NCBI GenBank assembly: GCA_022826245.1
Contig: JAJDVG010000053.1
Location: forward strand, 48,778-112,777
Direction: 5' to 3'
Length of the DNA: 64,000 bases
Source: Gammaproteobacteria bacterium
GTDB lineage: Bacteria; Pseudomonadota; Gammaproteobacteria; Steroidobacterales; Rariloculaceae
The translations under genes and the position numbers were made by a program. The notes beneath the pieces are model-generated. The model saw only the letters and a list, made by a program, of their open reading frames with translations. It was not told where the DNA came from and did not search any database. Numbering within the stretch: position 1 is the first letter of the stretch; each line of letters opens with the position of its first letter. Of the stretch, positions 50,012 to 58,929 are shown in pieces.

Positions 50012-51110
50012 CTCCGCAAAAGTACACCTGGTGGGTAGTATCCCCGGCGATTCAGCGACGGAAGTGTTTCGACTTTGCACCACGGCGCTGGGGGATCTGA
50101 TACGCACCCTGCCCGACGGCGAGACCGGTTACCGCCAGCACTACATCGGTTGGCTCGGGTACAACATTTACCGAACGCACCCGGACCTCAGGGTCGTCAC
50201 CCAACCTCGTCCCATCGACCCGGACGATCCGGAAGAGTGGAGAAAACCTGGTGAGGAGTGGTTGTCGCGCGATATCGACTGGTCCGATTTCTGGCGATTC
50301 AGACTTCGCGAGGGCGTCGCGCAGTTCACCCTGGAAACGCTGGGCTACGCAGATGCGGCAGTCGAGTCGTACGCGGAGTTCTTACGACTTCGCGACGCCG
50401 GAGCGATCCCTGCGGAGACACGCTTTCAGGTGGCTCTCCCGAGTGCAAGCGACGGAGCAGGTGTCGTCGTCGCCGACCCCGAGGACCTGCCCCTATTTGT
50501 CGAATCCTACGAAAAGGCGATGGCCAGGGACGTGGCGAGAATGCTCGAGGTCATTCCGGCATCAGACCTCGCCATACAATGGGACAACGTCGGATTCGCT
50601 ATTGGACACGAGCTCGAGAGAAGCAAGAGTCGGGACTCCGCCGACCCCGGAATTCAGCCCGGACGGCTGACGGAGAACTTCCGGCAGATGCTTGGGCGAT
50701 TTCTTGACATCGTTCCCGACGACGCGGCCTTCGGGATACATCTGTGCTACGGCGATTTCCGCCACGAGCACAGAATTCAACCGCGCGACCTGGGCGTATG
50801 CGTGTTGCTGGCAAACGAAGCTCTGTCGTTCGCAAGGAGGTCGATCGACTGGATTCACATGCCTGTTCCGCGGGGTCGAGCTGACGATGATTACTTCCGC
50901 CCGCTGCAGGACATGAGTGCCGACACTCGACTGTTCCTGGGACTGGTTCATCACACGGATGGCGTCGAAGGGACCGCCAGGCGAATCGAGGTCGCAAAAC
51001 GCCATAGCTCCAACTTCGGAATCGCCACAGAGTGTGGTCTCGGTCGGCGCCCCAGGGAGCAGATACCCGAATTGATGGACATTCACCGCCAAGCGGCAGA
51101 ACTACTCTGA
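50004..51110 (+). CDS. MetE/UROD-like TIM-barrel protein
   Basis: 368 residues of the cobalamin-independent methionine synthase/uroporphyrinogen decarboxylase superfamily. GSIPGDSATEVFRL and LPDGETGYRQHYIGW at the start, HLCYGDF in the middle (compare HxCY in MetE) and GIATECGLGRRPREQ at the end; H and C are candidate zinc ligands. The N-terminal MetE domain is missing, as in the short group of unknown substrate. Translationally coupled to the Rieske oxygenase. It might take a methyl group or C1 unit released by demethylation; this is inference. Confidence 0.75.
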   Translation: MTDSAKVHLVGSIPGDSATEVFRLCTTALGDLIRTLPDGETGYRQHYIGWLGYNIYRTHPDLRVVTQPRPIDPDDPEEWRKPGEEWLSRDIDWSDFWRFRLREGVAQFTLETLGYADAAVESYAEFLRLRDAGAIPAETRFQVALPSASDGAGVVVADPEDLPLFVESYEKAMARDVARMLEVIPASDLAIQWDNVGFAIGHELERSKSRDSADPGIQPGRLTENFRQMLGRFLDIVPDDAAFGIHLCYGDFRHEHRIQPRDLGVCVLLANEALSFARRSIDWIHMPVPRGRADDDYFRPLQDMSADTRLFLGLVHHTDGVEGTARRIEVAKRHSSNFGIATECGLGRRPREQIPELMDIHRQAAELL

Positions 51111-51150
51111 TACGGGCCTCGGAATCCTCGGCCGAACGACGCGGAAGTCG

Positions 51151-52149
<999 letters not shown>

Positions 52150-52295
52150 TCAGTTCCGGGGGCGACCTCCGCGTGCGACAAGCCCATCGCATCCATGGCG
52201 CGCATGTGTTCCAGGGGTCAGCGGTCGCTCCAAAGCGTTTCAAGTATGATTGCGGCGGGGGGCATCACGACCCGGACAAGGCGAGGCTCATCGGC

Positions 52296-53108
52296 ATGCA
52301 AGGAACCATCGGGGGACCGGCCCCTGCGAGGCTTGTGGCCTTCGCGTTCGGTCTCGGCCTGCTCGTCGCCGTCGGCGGTACTGCCGCGGCACAGCAGCAC
52401 GCCGGCCAGTACGATCAGGTCGACATCGAGTATGGCGCCCAGATCTTTGCCCAACGCTGCGTCGTCTGCCACGGCGAACGCGGCGACCTGTTGCCGCAGG
52501 CCAACCTGCGCAGCGGCACGTACCGCAATGCGTCCTCCGACCGGGAACTCTCGCGCGTGCTTACCGACGGCGTACCGAACACCGCCATGGTTCCCACGGG
52601 CTACACGGGCAGCGAACTCACCGCGCTCGTGGCATATCTGCGCAACATCACGACGTATGACCCGACCGCGGTTAGCGTCGCGCTTGGGGATCCGGCGCGC
52701 GGCCGGGAACTCGCCGAAGGCGCCGGCGGATGCATCTACTGTCACCGGATCGGCGCCGAAGGCCCGCGCTACGCGCCGCCCTTGACCGATGCAGGCGCAA
52801 GACTTTCGGCCGCGACGATCAGGCGAATTCTCGTTGATCCGAACGGGGCGATGCTGCCGGCGAACCGCCCGGTGCGCGCCGTGACCGAAGACGGCGAAGT
52901 CATCGTCGGCCGCAGGCTCAACGAGGATACGTTCACGGTCCAGTTGATCACGCAGGACGAACGCCTTGTCGCGCTCGACAAGACCACGCTTCGCGAATAC
53001 ACCGTCGGGACGGAATCGGCGATGCAGCCGTACGGCGAAATATTCGACGAAGCCGAACTCGCCGATCTCCTTGCCTGGGTTCTGACGCTGCAGGGTTTCG
53101 AACGATGA
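52296..53108 (+). CDS. Dihaem cytochrome c, electron partner of the PQQ dehydrogenase
   Basis: 270 residues with a signal peptide (cleavage near TAAAQQ) and two c-type haem motifs, C55-VVCH59 and C146-IYCH150. Methionine ligands are available in NTAMVPTGY and NGAMLPANR. The C-terminal beta part (VTEDGEVIVGRRLNEDTFTV) resembles the haem-binding/Cytochrome-c-plus-PVC-like domains found with PQQ enzymes. ATG 52296 is preceded by GAGG; a candidate -10 TATGAT lies at 52245. Its stop overlaps the PQQ dehydrogenase start (ATGA). Confidence 0.9.
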   Translation: MQGTIGGPAPARLVAFAFGLGLLVAVGGTAAAQQHAGQYDQVDIEYGAQIFAQRCVVCHGERGDLLPQANLRSGTYRNASSDRELSRVLTDGVPNTAMVPTGYTGSELTALVAYLRNITTYDPTAVSVALGDPARGRELAEGAGGCIYCHRIGAEGPRYAPPLTDAGARLSAATIRRILVDPNGAMLPANRPVRAVTEDGEVIVGRRLNEDTFTVQLITQDERLVALDKTTLREYTVGTESAMQPYGEIFDEAELADLLAWVLTLQGFER

Positions 53109-54823
53109 ACGCACATTACCGTACGGCGTTTGCCGCACCTGGCAAAGTCAGGGCTTTGTCGGGTTCCCTGGTTGATGCAGCACGCAGAATGACGCTCGGC
53201 GCGCCGAGCGTGCTCGTCGCTCTGGCTGCCGGCGCTCAGGTCACCTCGGACCAACTCGTGGACGCGGCCGCGACGCCCGAGAACTGGCTCACGTATTCCG
53301 GAACGTATCTGAGTCAGCGCTACACCACGCTCGATCGGATTACTCCGGAAAACGTCGATGAACTCGAACTCAAGTGGGTTTTTCAGGCGGCATCGCTCGA
53401 AGCTTTCGAGACGACGCCGCTGGTCGTCGACGGCATCATGTACCTGACCGAGGCGCCGAACACGGCGATCGCGCTCGATGCCTCGACGGGCCGCATTTTC
53501 TGGCGCTACCAGTACGACCCGTCAACCGAGGCGCGGCCCTGCTGCGGCCGCGTCAACCGCGGTCTCGCGATTCTGGGCGACAAGGTCTTCATGGCGACGA
53601 TCGACGCCGAGCTCATCGCCATCGACGCGGCGACCGGACAGCCCGTCTGGCAGACCAACGTCGCCGATCCGAGCCTCGGCTACGCGATGACGCTCGCCCC
53701 GCTCGCCATCGACGACAAGGTCATCGTCGGCGTTGCCGGCGGCGAATACGGCATCCGCGGCTTCATCTCGGCCTACGATGTCGACACGGGCGAGGAAGTC
53801 TGGCGCTTCTACACGATTCCGGCCCCCGGCGAGCCCGGGCATGAGACCTGGGAGGAGGGCGGCGACGCCTGGATGAACGGCGGAGCGTCGGTGTGGCTCA
53901 CGGGCTCGTACGATCCCGAACTCAACCTGACCTACTGGGGCATCGGCAATCCCGGGCCCGATTGGAACCCGGCGCAGCGGCCCGGCGACAACCTCTACTC
54001 CGACAGCGTCGTTGCGCTCGACGCGGATACGGGCGAACTCGTCTGGCACTTCCAGTTTACGCCGGGCGATCCGTACGACTACGACTCGGTGCAGATTCCC
54101 GTGCTAGTCGATCTTGAGACCGACGACATCGCGAGCGGCAAGCTCATGCTCTGGGCCAACCGCAACGGCTTTTTCTACGTGCTCGACCGCACCAACGGCG
54201 AGTTCATTCGCGGCACGCCTTTCGTCTACGTGAACTGGGCGAGCGGCCTCGACGAGAGCGGCCGGCCGATCGAGACGCCGCAGGGTCCCGAGGCCGTGAC
54301 CTATCCGGGCGTACAGGGCGGCACGAACTGGTACTCACCTTCCTACAGCCCGAATACGGAGCTCTTCTACGTCACGGTCTGGGAGAACTACGGCTCGATC
54401 TTCAGGCCCGTCGAGGTCGAGTATCAGCCGGGGCGCGTGTTCGGAGGCGGCACGCTGTCGGGGCCGATTCCGGGAGCGGCAAATCTGCCGGGCTTCGGGC
54501 GCCAGCCCGTCAACAACTGGACGGAGGAAGTCGGCAACGGCGCAATCCACGCGCTCGATCCGCGCACGGGCGAGCAGGTCTGGCGCTTTCCGACGACGGA
54601 CATTTCGCACAGCGGAATCCTGACGACGGCGACGGATGTCCTCTTCACGGGCAGCCGCGAGGGCTACTTCTACGCGCTCGATGCGCGCAGCGGCGAATTG
54701 CTGTGGCGCGAGCGGCTCGGCGGCCAGGGCGCCAACGGCCCGATGTCGTATTCGCTCGACGGCGAGCAGTACGTCGCCATCGCCATGGGGGTGGGGCTCT
54801 TCGTCTACGGCTTGCCCGAGTAG
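53105..54823 (+). CDS. PQQ-dependent alcohol dehydrogenase with lanthanide-type Asp pair
   Basis: 572-residue quinoprotein with an eight-bladed propeller of W-motifs (ALDASTGRIFWRY, AIDAATGQPVWQT, AYDVDTGEEVWRF, ALDADTGELVWHF). It has the vicinal disulfide pair C146-C147, metal ligands E214 (GGEYGIRGF) and N282 (GIGNPGPDW), and the catalytic D325 in PGDPYDYDSV. D327, two residues after the catalytic Asp, is the position that marks lanthanide-dependent enzymes (XoxF type). The N-terminal signal is long (about 1-44). Oxidises an alcohol or aldehyde in the periplasm and gives electrons to the co-encoded cytochrome. Confidence 0.92.
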   Translation: MNAHYRTAFAAPGKVRALSGSLVDAARRMTLGAPSVLVALAAGAQVTSDQLVDAAATPENWLTYSGTYLSQRYTTLDRITPENVDELELKWVFQAASLEAFETTPLVVDGIMYLTEAPNTAIALDASTGRIFWRYQYDPSTEARPCCGRVNRGLAILGDKVFMATIDAELIAIDAATGQPVWQTNVADPSLGYAMTLAPLAIDDKVIVGVAGGEYGIRGFISAYDVDTGEEVWRFYTIPAPGEPGHETWEEGGDAWMNGGASVWLTGSYDPELNLTYWGIGNPGPDWNPAQRPGDNLYSDSVVALDADTGELVWHFQFTPGDPYDYDSVQIPVLVDLETDDIASGKLMLWANRNGFFYVLDRTNGEFIRGTPFVYVNWASGLDESGRPIETPQGPEAVTYPGVQGGTNWYSPSYSPNTELFYVTVWENYGSIFRPVEVEYQPGRVFGGGTLSGPIPGAANLPGFGRQPVNNWTEEVGNGAIHALDPRTGEQVWRFPTTDISHSGILTTATDVLFTGSREGYFYALDARSGELLWRERLGGQGANGPMSYSLDGEQYVAIAMGVGLFVYGLPE

Positions 54824-54850
54824 ATCAGACTGGCGTCAGGGCTCGCGCGC

Positions 54851-55735
54851 TCAGTAGCTTCGCTGGAGCGCGTCGATCCGCTCGCTGAGCGGCGGATGAG
54901 ACATGAACAGGCGCTTGAGGCCGATGCGCTTTTGCCCGGAGATTCCGAAAGCCGCCATCGAATCGGGCAGGTCTCCCGGCTGGTGCACGCGCTGCAGGCT
55001 TCGCAGGGCCTTGATCATCTTGCCGCGGCCCGCGAGTTGCGCCCCGCCGGCATCGGCCCGGAACTCGCGCCGGCGCGAGAACCACATCACGATCGTGCTC
55101 GCGAGAATGCCGAGGATGATCTGCGCAACGATGCTCGTGACGAAGAAGCCCATTCCGTAGCCGCGTTCGTTCCTGAAGATCAGCCGATCGACGAGGAAGC
55201 CGATGACGCGCGACAGGAAGATCACGAACGTATTGACGACGCCCTGAATCAGCGTGAGCGTAATCATGTCGCCGTTGGCGACGTGGCTGACTTCATGGCC
55301 GAGCACGGCCTCGACCGCGTCACGGTCCATCGCACTGAGAAGACCCGAACTGACTGCAACCAGCGCTTTGTTGCGGCTTGCTCCCGTGGCAAACGCGTTG
55401 ACGTCGGACGAGTTGTAGATCGCGACTTCCGGACAGCCGATGCCGGCCATGCTTGCCTGGCGCTGCACCGTGGCGAGCAGCCAGCGTTCGGTATCGTTGC
55501 GCGGCGAGTCGATGACCCGGGCGCCCGTGCTGCGCTTCGCGATCCACTTCGACATCGCGAGCGATATGAAGGAGCCCGCGAAACCGATCACGGCCGAGAA
55601 GATGAGCAAAGCCTGAAGATCGAGGTCCGTCCCCTGCTCGTTCAGAATCGACTCGATCCCGAGCAGACGCAGCACGACGGTCAATACGATCAGTACGGCG
55701 ACGTTGGTCGCGATCAGCAGAAAGATCCTCGACAT
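54851..55735 (-). CDS. htpX: Protease HtpX
   Basis: 294-residue membrane metalloprotease (M48B). Two N-terminal membrane spans (about 5-25 and 42-62), zinc site H147-E148-V-S-H151 ([12 protein letters not shown]), two more spans (about 160-210), the third zinc ligand in [12 protein letters not shown] (E is replaced within RREFRAD), and C-terminal [13 protein letters not shown]. Degrades damaged inner-membrane proteins. It is convergent with the PQQ gene (27 bases). Confidence 0.95.
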   Translation of the reverse strand: MSRIFLLIATNVAVLIVLTVVLRLLGIESILNEQGTDLDLQALLIFSAVIGFAGSFISLAMSKWIAKRSTGARVIDSPRNDTERWLLATVQRQASMAGIGCPEVAIYNSSDVNAFATGASRNKALVAVSSGLLSAMDRDAVEAVLGHEVSHVANGDMITLTLIQGVVNTFVIFLSRVIGFLVDRLIFRNERGYGMGFFVTSIVAQIILGILASTIVMWFSRRREFRADAGGAQLAGRGKMIKALRSLQRVHQPGDLPDSMAAFGISGQKRIGLKRLFMSHPPLSERIDALQRSY

Positions 55736-55815
55736 GCGCGTTTTCCGGATAGCGGGTACGTACGTCTAAGGTGCCGTCGCCATGGCCGGTTTTCAAGTCC
55801 CGTCGGCGGACAGGG

Positions 55816-56601
55816 TCAGGCAAGCCGCCGCTCGGCTCCCCTCGCCCGTGGATCCTGCCGGTAGAACGCCGCAAGCTGCGCGTAGATCGGCGGATGATGT
55901 TCGTGAAGTTCCGCCGGAACGTCGAAGAACATCTCCGAGCAGACCGCGAAGAACTCGCCCGGGTCTTCGGCCGCGTAGGGGTCGAGCCAGGGTTCCTCGC
56001 CGCGGTCGAGGCTCGCGCCGAGCGCCTCGTACGCCGTCTGGAAGGTCTCGACCCAGGTGTCGAACGACATGCCGCGATGCAGCGGCGGCACGCCGTTCAC
56101 GGCGCCGTCGAGCAGGTCGAGCTTGTGGGCGAACTCGTGCGCCACGACATCGAAGCCGTGGCCCTGGCCGCTCGCGCGCACGTCCTCCCAGGCGAGGACG
56201 ACCGGTCCCTGCTCCCAGGCCTCGCCGCTCAGTACGTCGTCGCCGACATGCACGACGCCGGCTTCATCCTCGTATTCGCGTCCGCGTACGAGAAACTCGC
56301 CCGGATGGACGATGACCGAAACGAATCCGGTATAGCTGTCGAGGCCGAGCTCGAGCACGGGCCGGCAGGCCAGCGCCGCGATCCGCACGCGCATCGCGTC
56401 GTCTAGCTCGAATTCGGCGGCGGGTTCGAGAGATTTCTCGTGCAGGAAGATCAGCACGAGATCGCGCAGGCGCTCGAGTTCCTCTGCATCGAGACGGGAC
56501 AGACTCGCCACGTCGGCAACGGTTCCTTCCCACAGGGCCTCGGGAATGGAACGCTGCGCCAGGATCCGGCGGCGCCGCGAGCGCCTCGTGATGCCGAACA
56601 T
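55816..56601 (-). CDS. mtfA: M90 family metallopeptidase, MtfA-like
   Basis: 261 residues. Zinc motif H155-E156-F-A-H159 (VVAHEFAHKLDLLDG), ligand glutamate in FFAVCSEMFFD, and LAWEDVRASGQG are the MtfA signature. In E. coli MtfA binds the repressor Mlc; here no Mlc or PTS gene is near. ATG 56601 (MFGITRRSRRRRI) gives the normal N-terminus; the further upstream start would add 33 residues without family similarity. Confidence 0.9.
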   Translation of the reverse strand: MFGITRRSRRRRILAQRSIPEALWEGTVADVASLSRLDAEELERLRDLVLIFLHEKSLEPAAEFELDDAMRVRIAALACRPVLELGLDSYTGFVSVIVHPGEFLVRGREYEDEAGVVHVGDDVLSGEAWEQGPVVLAWEDVRASGQGHGFDVVAHEFAHKLDLLDGAVNGVPPLHRGMSFDTWVETFQTAYEALGASLDRGEEPWLDPYAAEDPGEFFAVCSEMFFDVPAELHEHHPPIYAQLAAFYRQDPRARGAERRLA

Positions 56602-56694
56602 GCGGCGATCATAACTCACGCGATGGAGTGGATTGGGTAAACTGCGCAAGGAACCGGACATACCAGAACACGAACCGCTCCGGAGGAACCTGTC

Positions 56695-57729
56695 ATGCAA
56701 CGGACCTTATCCGCCTCGCTCGTCACGTTGTCGCTATTGCCGGCGTTTGCTGCCGCCCACCACAGCGTCGCCGTCTGGTTCGACGCGAGCCAGCGGCAGG
56801 AAATCGAAGGCGTCATCACCGAGGTCCGTTGGCAGAATCCGCATGTTCGCTTCTTCGTGCGCGCGCCAAACGCGGACGGCGAGGAAACGATCTGGGAGAT
56901 CGAGACGTTCTCCGTCAGCGGGATCAGCCGCTGGGGCATCGCGCCGGAACTGCTCAACGTTGGCGACCGGGTGCTCGTCTCCGGAGCGCCGTCCCGGCGC
57001 GGCCGCGACAACATCTTCGTGCGCAACCTGCTGTTGCCGAGCGGCCAGGAACTCGTGTTCGGCGGCGAGCCGCGGTTTTCCGACGACGCGCTCCGGGGAG
57101 GCGAGGCGACACCCGCGAGCGACGGCGACGGATCGAGACCCGAGCTCGGCATCTTTCGCGTCTGGAGTTCAGGCCAGGGCGGAGGCCAGGTGTTTCCGGA
57201 AACCTTCGATGCCGACTTCGACTTCAGCTACTACCCGCTGACCGAGACAGCCGCGGCCGCGGTCGAGGCCTTCGACTACGTCGAGCACGACCCGACCAAC
57301 GATTGCCGGCCGAAGGGCATGCCGATCATCATGGAGCAGCCCTATCCGATGGAGTTCGTCGACGAGGGGAGCACCGTTCTGCTGCGCATCGAGGAATACG
57401 ACCTCGTGCGCACGATTCACATGGGCGGCGCGCCGGATGCCGAGACGCAGGCGGCGTCGCCGCTCGGGTACTCCGTCGGCCGCATGGAGGGCCGCGACCT
57501 CGTCGTCACGACGACGCGGATCAATTCGGGCACGTTCGACAGCGTCGGCATCCCGCTGAGCCTCGAGGCCCGGATCGAGGAACGCTTCGCGCCGAGCGAC
57601 GACGGTTCGGCGCTTCAGTACACGCTCGTCGTCGAGGATCCGGTCAATTTCACGGCTCCCGTCGAGAGCGGCAAGCGCTTCATCTATCTGCCTGAAATAT
57701 CGGTTGAGCCGTTCAATTGCGTCGAATAG
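56695..57729 (+). CDS. Exported DUF6152-containing protein (long form)
   Basis: 344 residues. Signal peptide (cleavage near AFAA-AHHS), then HHSVAVWFDASQRQEIEGVI, and VRWQNPHVRFFV. The C-terminal half has CRPKGMPIIMEQPYPMEFVD, LRIEEYDLVRTIHM and GRMEGRDLVVTTT, and ends PFNCVE; the same order occurs in the 339-residue paralogue at 46.7 kb. A periplasmic protein of unknown function with two parts. AGGAGG precedes its ATG. The next gene, a cyclase-family hydrolase, starts 33 bases later. Confidence 0.82.
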   Translation: MQRTLSASLVTLSLLPAFAAAHHSVAVWFDASQRQEIEGVITEVRWQNPHVRFFVRAPNADGEETIWEIETFSVSGISRWGIAPELLNVGDRVLVSGAPSRRGRDNIFVRNLLLPSGQELVFGGEPRFSDDALRGGEATPASDGDGSRPELGIFRVWSSGQGGGQVFPETFDADFDFSYYPLTETAAAAVEAFDYVEHDPTNDCRPKGMPIIMEQPYPMEFVDEGSTVLLRIEEYDLVRTIHMGGAPDAETQAASPLGYSVGRMEGRDLVVTTTRINSGTFDSVGIPLSLEARIEERFAPSDDGSALQYTLVVEDPVNFTAPVESGKRFIYLPEISVEPFNCVE

Positions 57730-57762
57730 GGAGTTTGCAGCGATCGCGAGGAGGTCAACGAA

Positions 57763-58842
57763 ATGAACGAGACGGTTTCACGCTTTCCGTTGCCGGTCAT
57801 CTTGCGCGGCCGAGCCGCGATGCAATGTCTGTCCGACTTCTTGCGCCGTAACGTTGCCAGTGTCGCAAGGCAGCGGAACCGTGGGGGAGCGCGGGCGAGA
57901 AGCCTGAGCGGCCTTTTCTGCCTCGCCGCCGCCGCTTGGTCCGCGAGCGGCAACGCGCAGGACTGGACGCCGCCTGCCGACGAGGAACGCTGCCCCTCGC
58001 GTTGGGGCGCGGGCGACGAGCGCGGTTCGGCCAACCACATGGGGCCGGCCACGGTCATGCGCGCCGCACAGCTCATCCGCTCCGGCGAGGTCGCGGATCT
58101 CGGACACATGCTCAACGGCTCGATTCCGCTTGGCGCGCGCCATTTCGACGTCTACATGAAACCGATGTCCATGAATCCGCAGCCGAACCGGCGCGGCTCG
58201 AACGAGGAGCTCGTCGTCGCCGAGATCGGCCAGGTGGGCACGCAGTTCGACGGGTTCTCCCATCAGACGATCGGCGGGTCGCTCTACAACTGCTTCGAGG
58301 TCGCCGACACGATGGGCCGCGACGGTTTCTCCCGGCTCGGCGTCGAGAACGTCGGCACGCTCATGACGCGCGGCGTGCTGCTCGACATCGCGGGACTCAA
58401 GGGTGTGGACATGCTGCCCGTGGACTACGAGATCACTGCCGCGGACCTCGAGGACGAGCTAGCCCGCCACGAGCTCACGATCGAGCCCGGCGACGCGGTG
58501 ATCATCAATACGGGATGGGGCGTGTTCTGGTACGAGGATCCGGAACGCTTCATGGCTGCCGCGCCCGGTATCGGCGTCGAGGCCGCCGAATGGCTCGTGA
58601 GCCGCGACCCGATGCTCGTCGGCGCCGACAACCAGGCCGTCGAGATGCAGCCGAACCCCGACCCGGAACTCAGCCTGCCCGTGCACCAGATCATGCTCGT
58701 CGTGAACGGCATCCATCTGCTCGAGCGCCTCAAGCTCGACGAACTCGTCGGGCGCGGCGTGCACGAGTTCGCGCTCGTCCTGCAGCCGCTCAAGATCGAG
58801 GGCGCCACGGGATCGACCGTCGCGCCGTCGGCGATCTGGTGA
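57763..58842 (+). CDS. Exported cyclase-family hydrolase (kynurenine-formamidase-like fold)
   Basis: 359-residue member of the putative cyclase family (PF04199). The metal site of the family, HxGTHxDxPxH, is here QVGTQFDGFSHQ, so the middle His is Gln and the Pro is Phe. Other motifs: LGHMLNGSIPLG, DAVIINTGW and LPVHQIMLVVNGIHLLE. A signal-like hydrophobic segment at about 48-62 follows a long basic N-terminus, so it is predicted to be exported. The start is fixed by AGGAGG eight bases before ATG 57763. Substrate unknown; an amide or lactone is likely. Confidence 0.85.
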   Translation: MNETVSRFPLPVILRGRAAMQCLSDFLRRNVASVARQRNRGGARARSLSGLFCLAAAAWSASGNAQDWTPPADEERCPSRWGAGDERGSANHMGPATVMRAAQLIRSGEVADLGHMLNGSIPLGARHFDVYMKPMSMNPQPNRRGSNEELVVAEIGQVGTQFDGFSHQTIGGSLYNCFEVADTMGRDGFSRLGVENVGTLMTRGVLLDIAGLKGVDMLPVDYEITAADLEDELARHELTIEPGDAVIINTGWGVFWYEDPERFMAAAPGIGVEAAEWLVSRDPMLVGADNQAVEMQPNPDPELSLPVHQIMLVVNGIHLLERLKLDELVGRGVHEFALVLQPLKIEGATGSTVAPSAIW

Positions 58843-58890
58843 TCGTGACGTAGCATCCGGGCACGACGCCGCTCGACGTCGGTGGCGGGC

Positions 58891-58899
58891 TGCTAGAAT
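58891..58899 (+). promoter_or_regulatory. Extended -10 element before the NCS2 permease gene
   Basis: TGCTAGAAT: TGn followed by TAGAAT, 31 bases before the ATG. The similar TGCTAGTCT occurs before the MBL-hydrolase gene. No clear -35. AAGGGAG is the ribosome site. Confidence 0.4.
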
Positions 58900-58929
58900 G
58901 GCGCCGCCCAAGGGAGCACCTTTCAACAC

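Noticed and set aside
51111..51150. Hairpin terminator between the MetE-like and trxB genes
   Set aside because: The repeats there (CTCGG) are direct, not inverted; no stable stem could be drawn.
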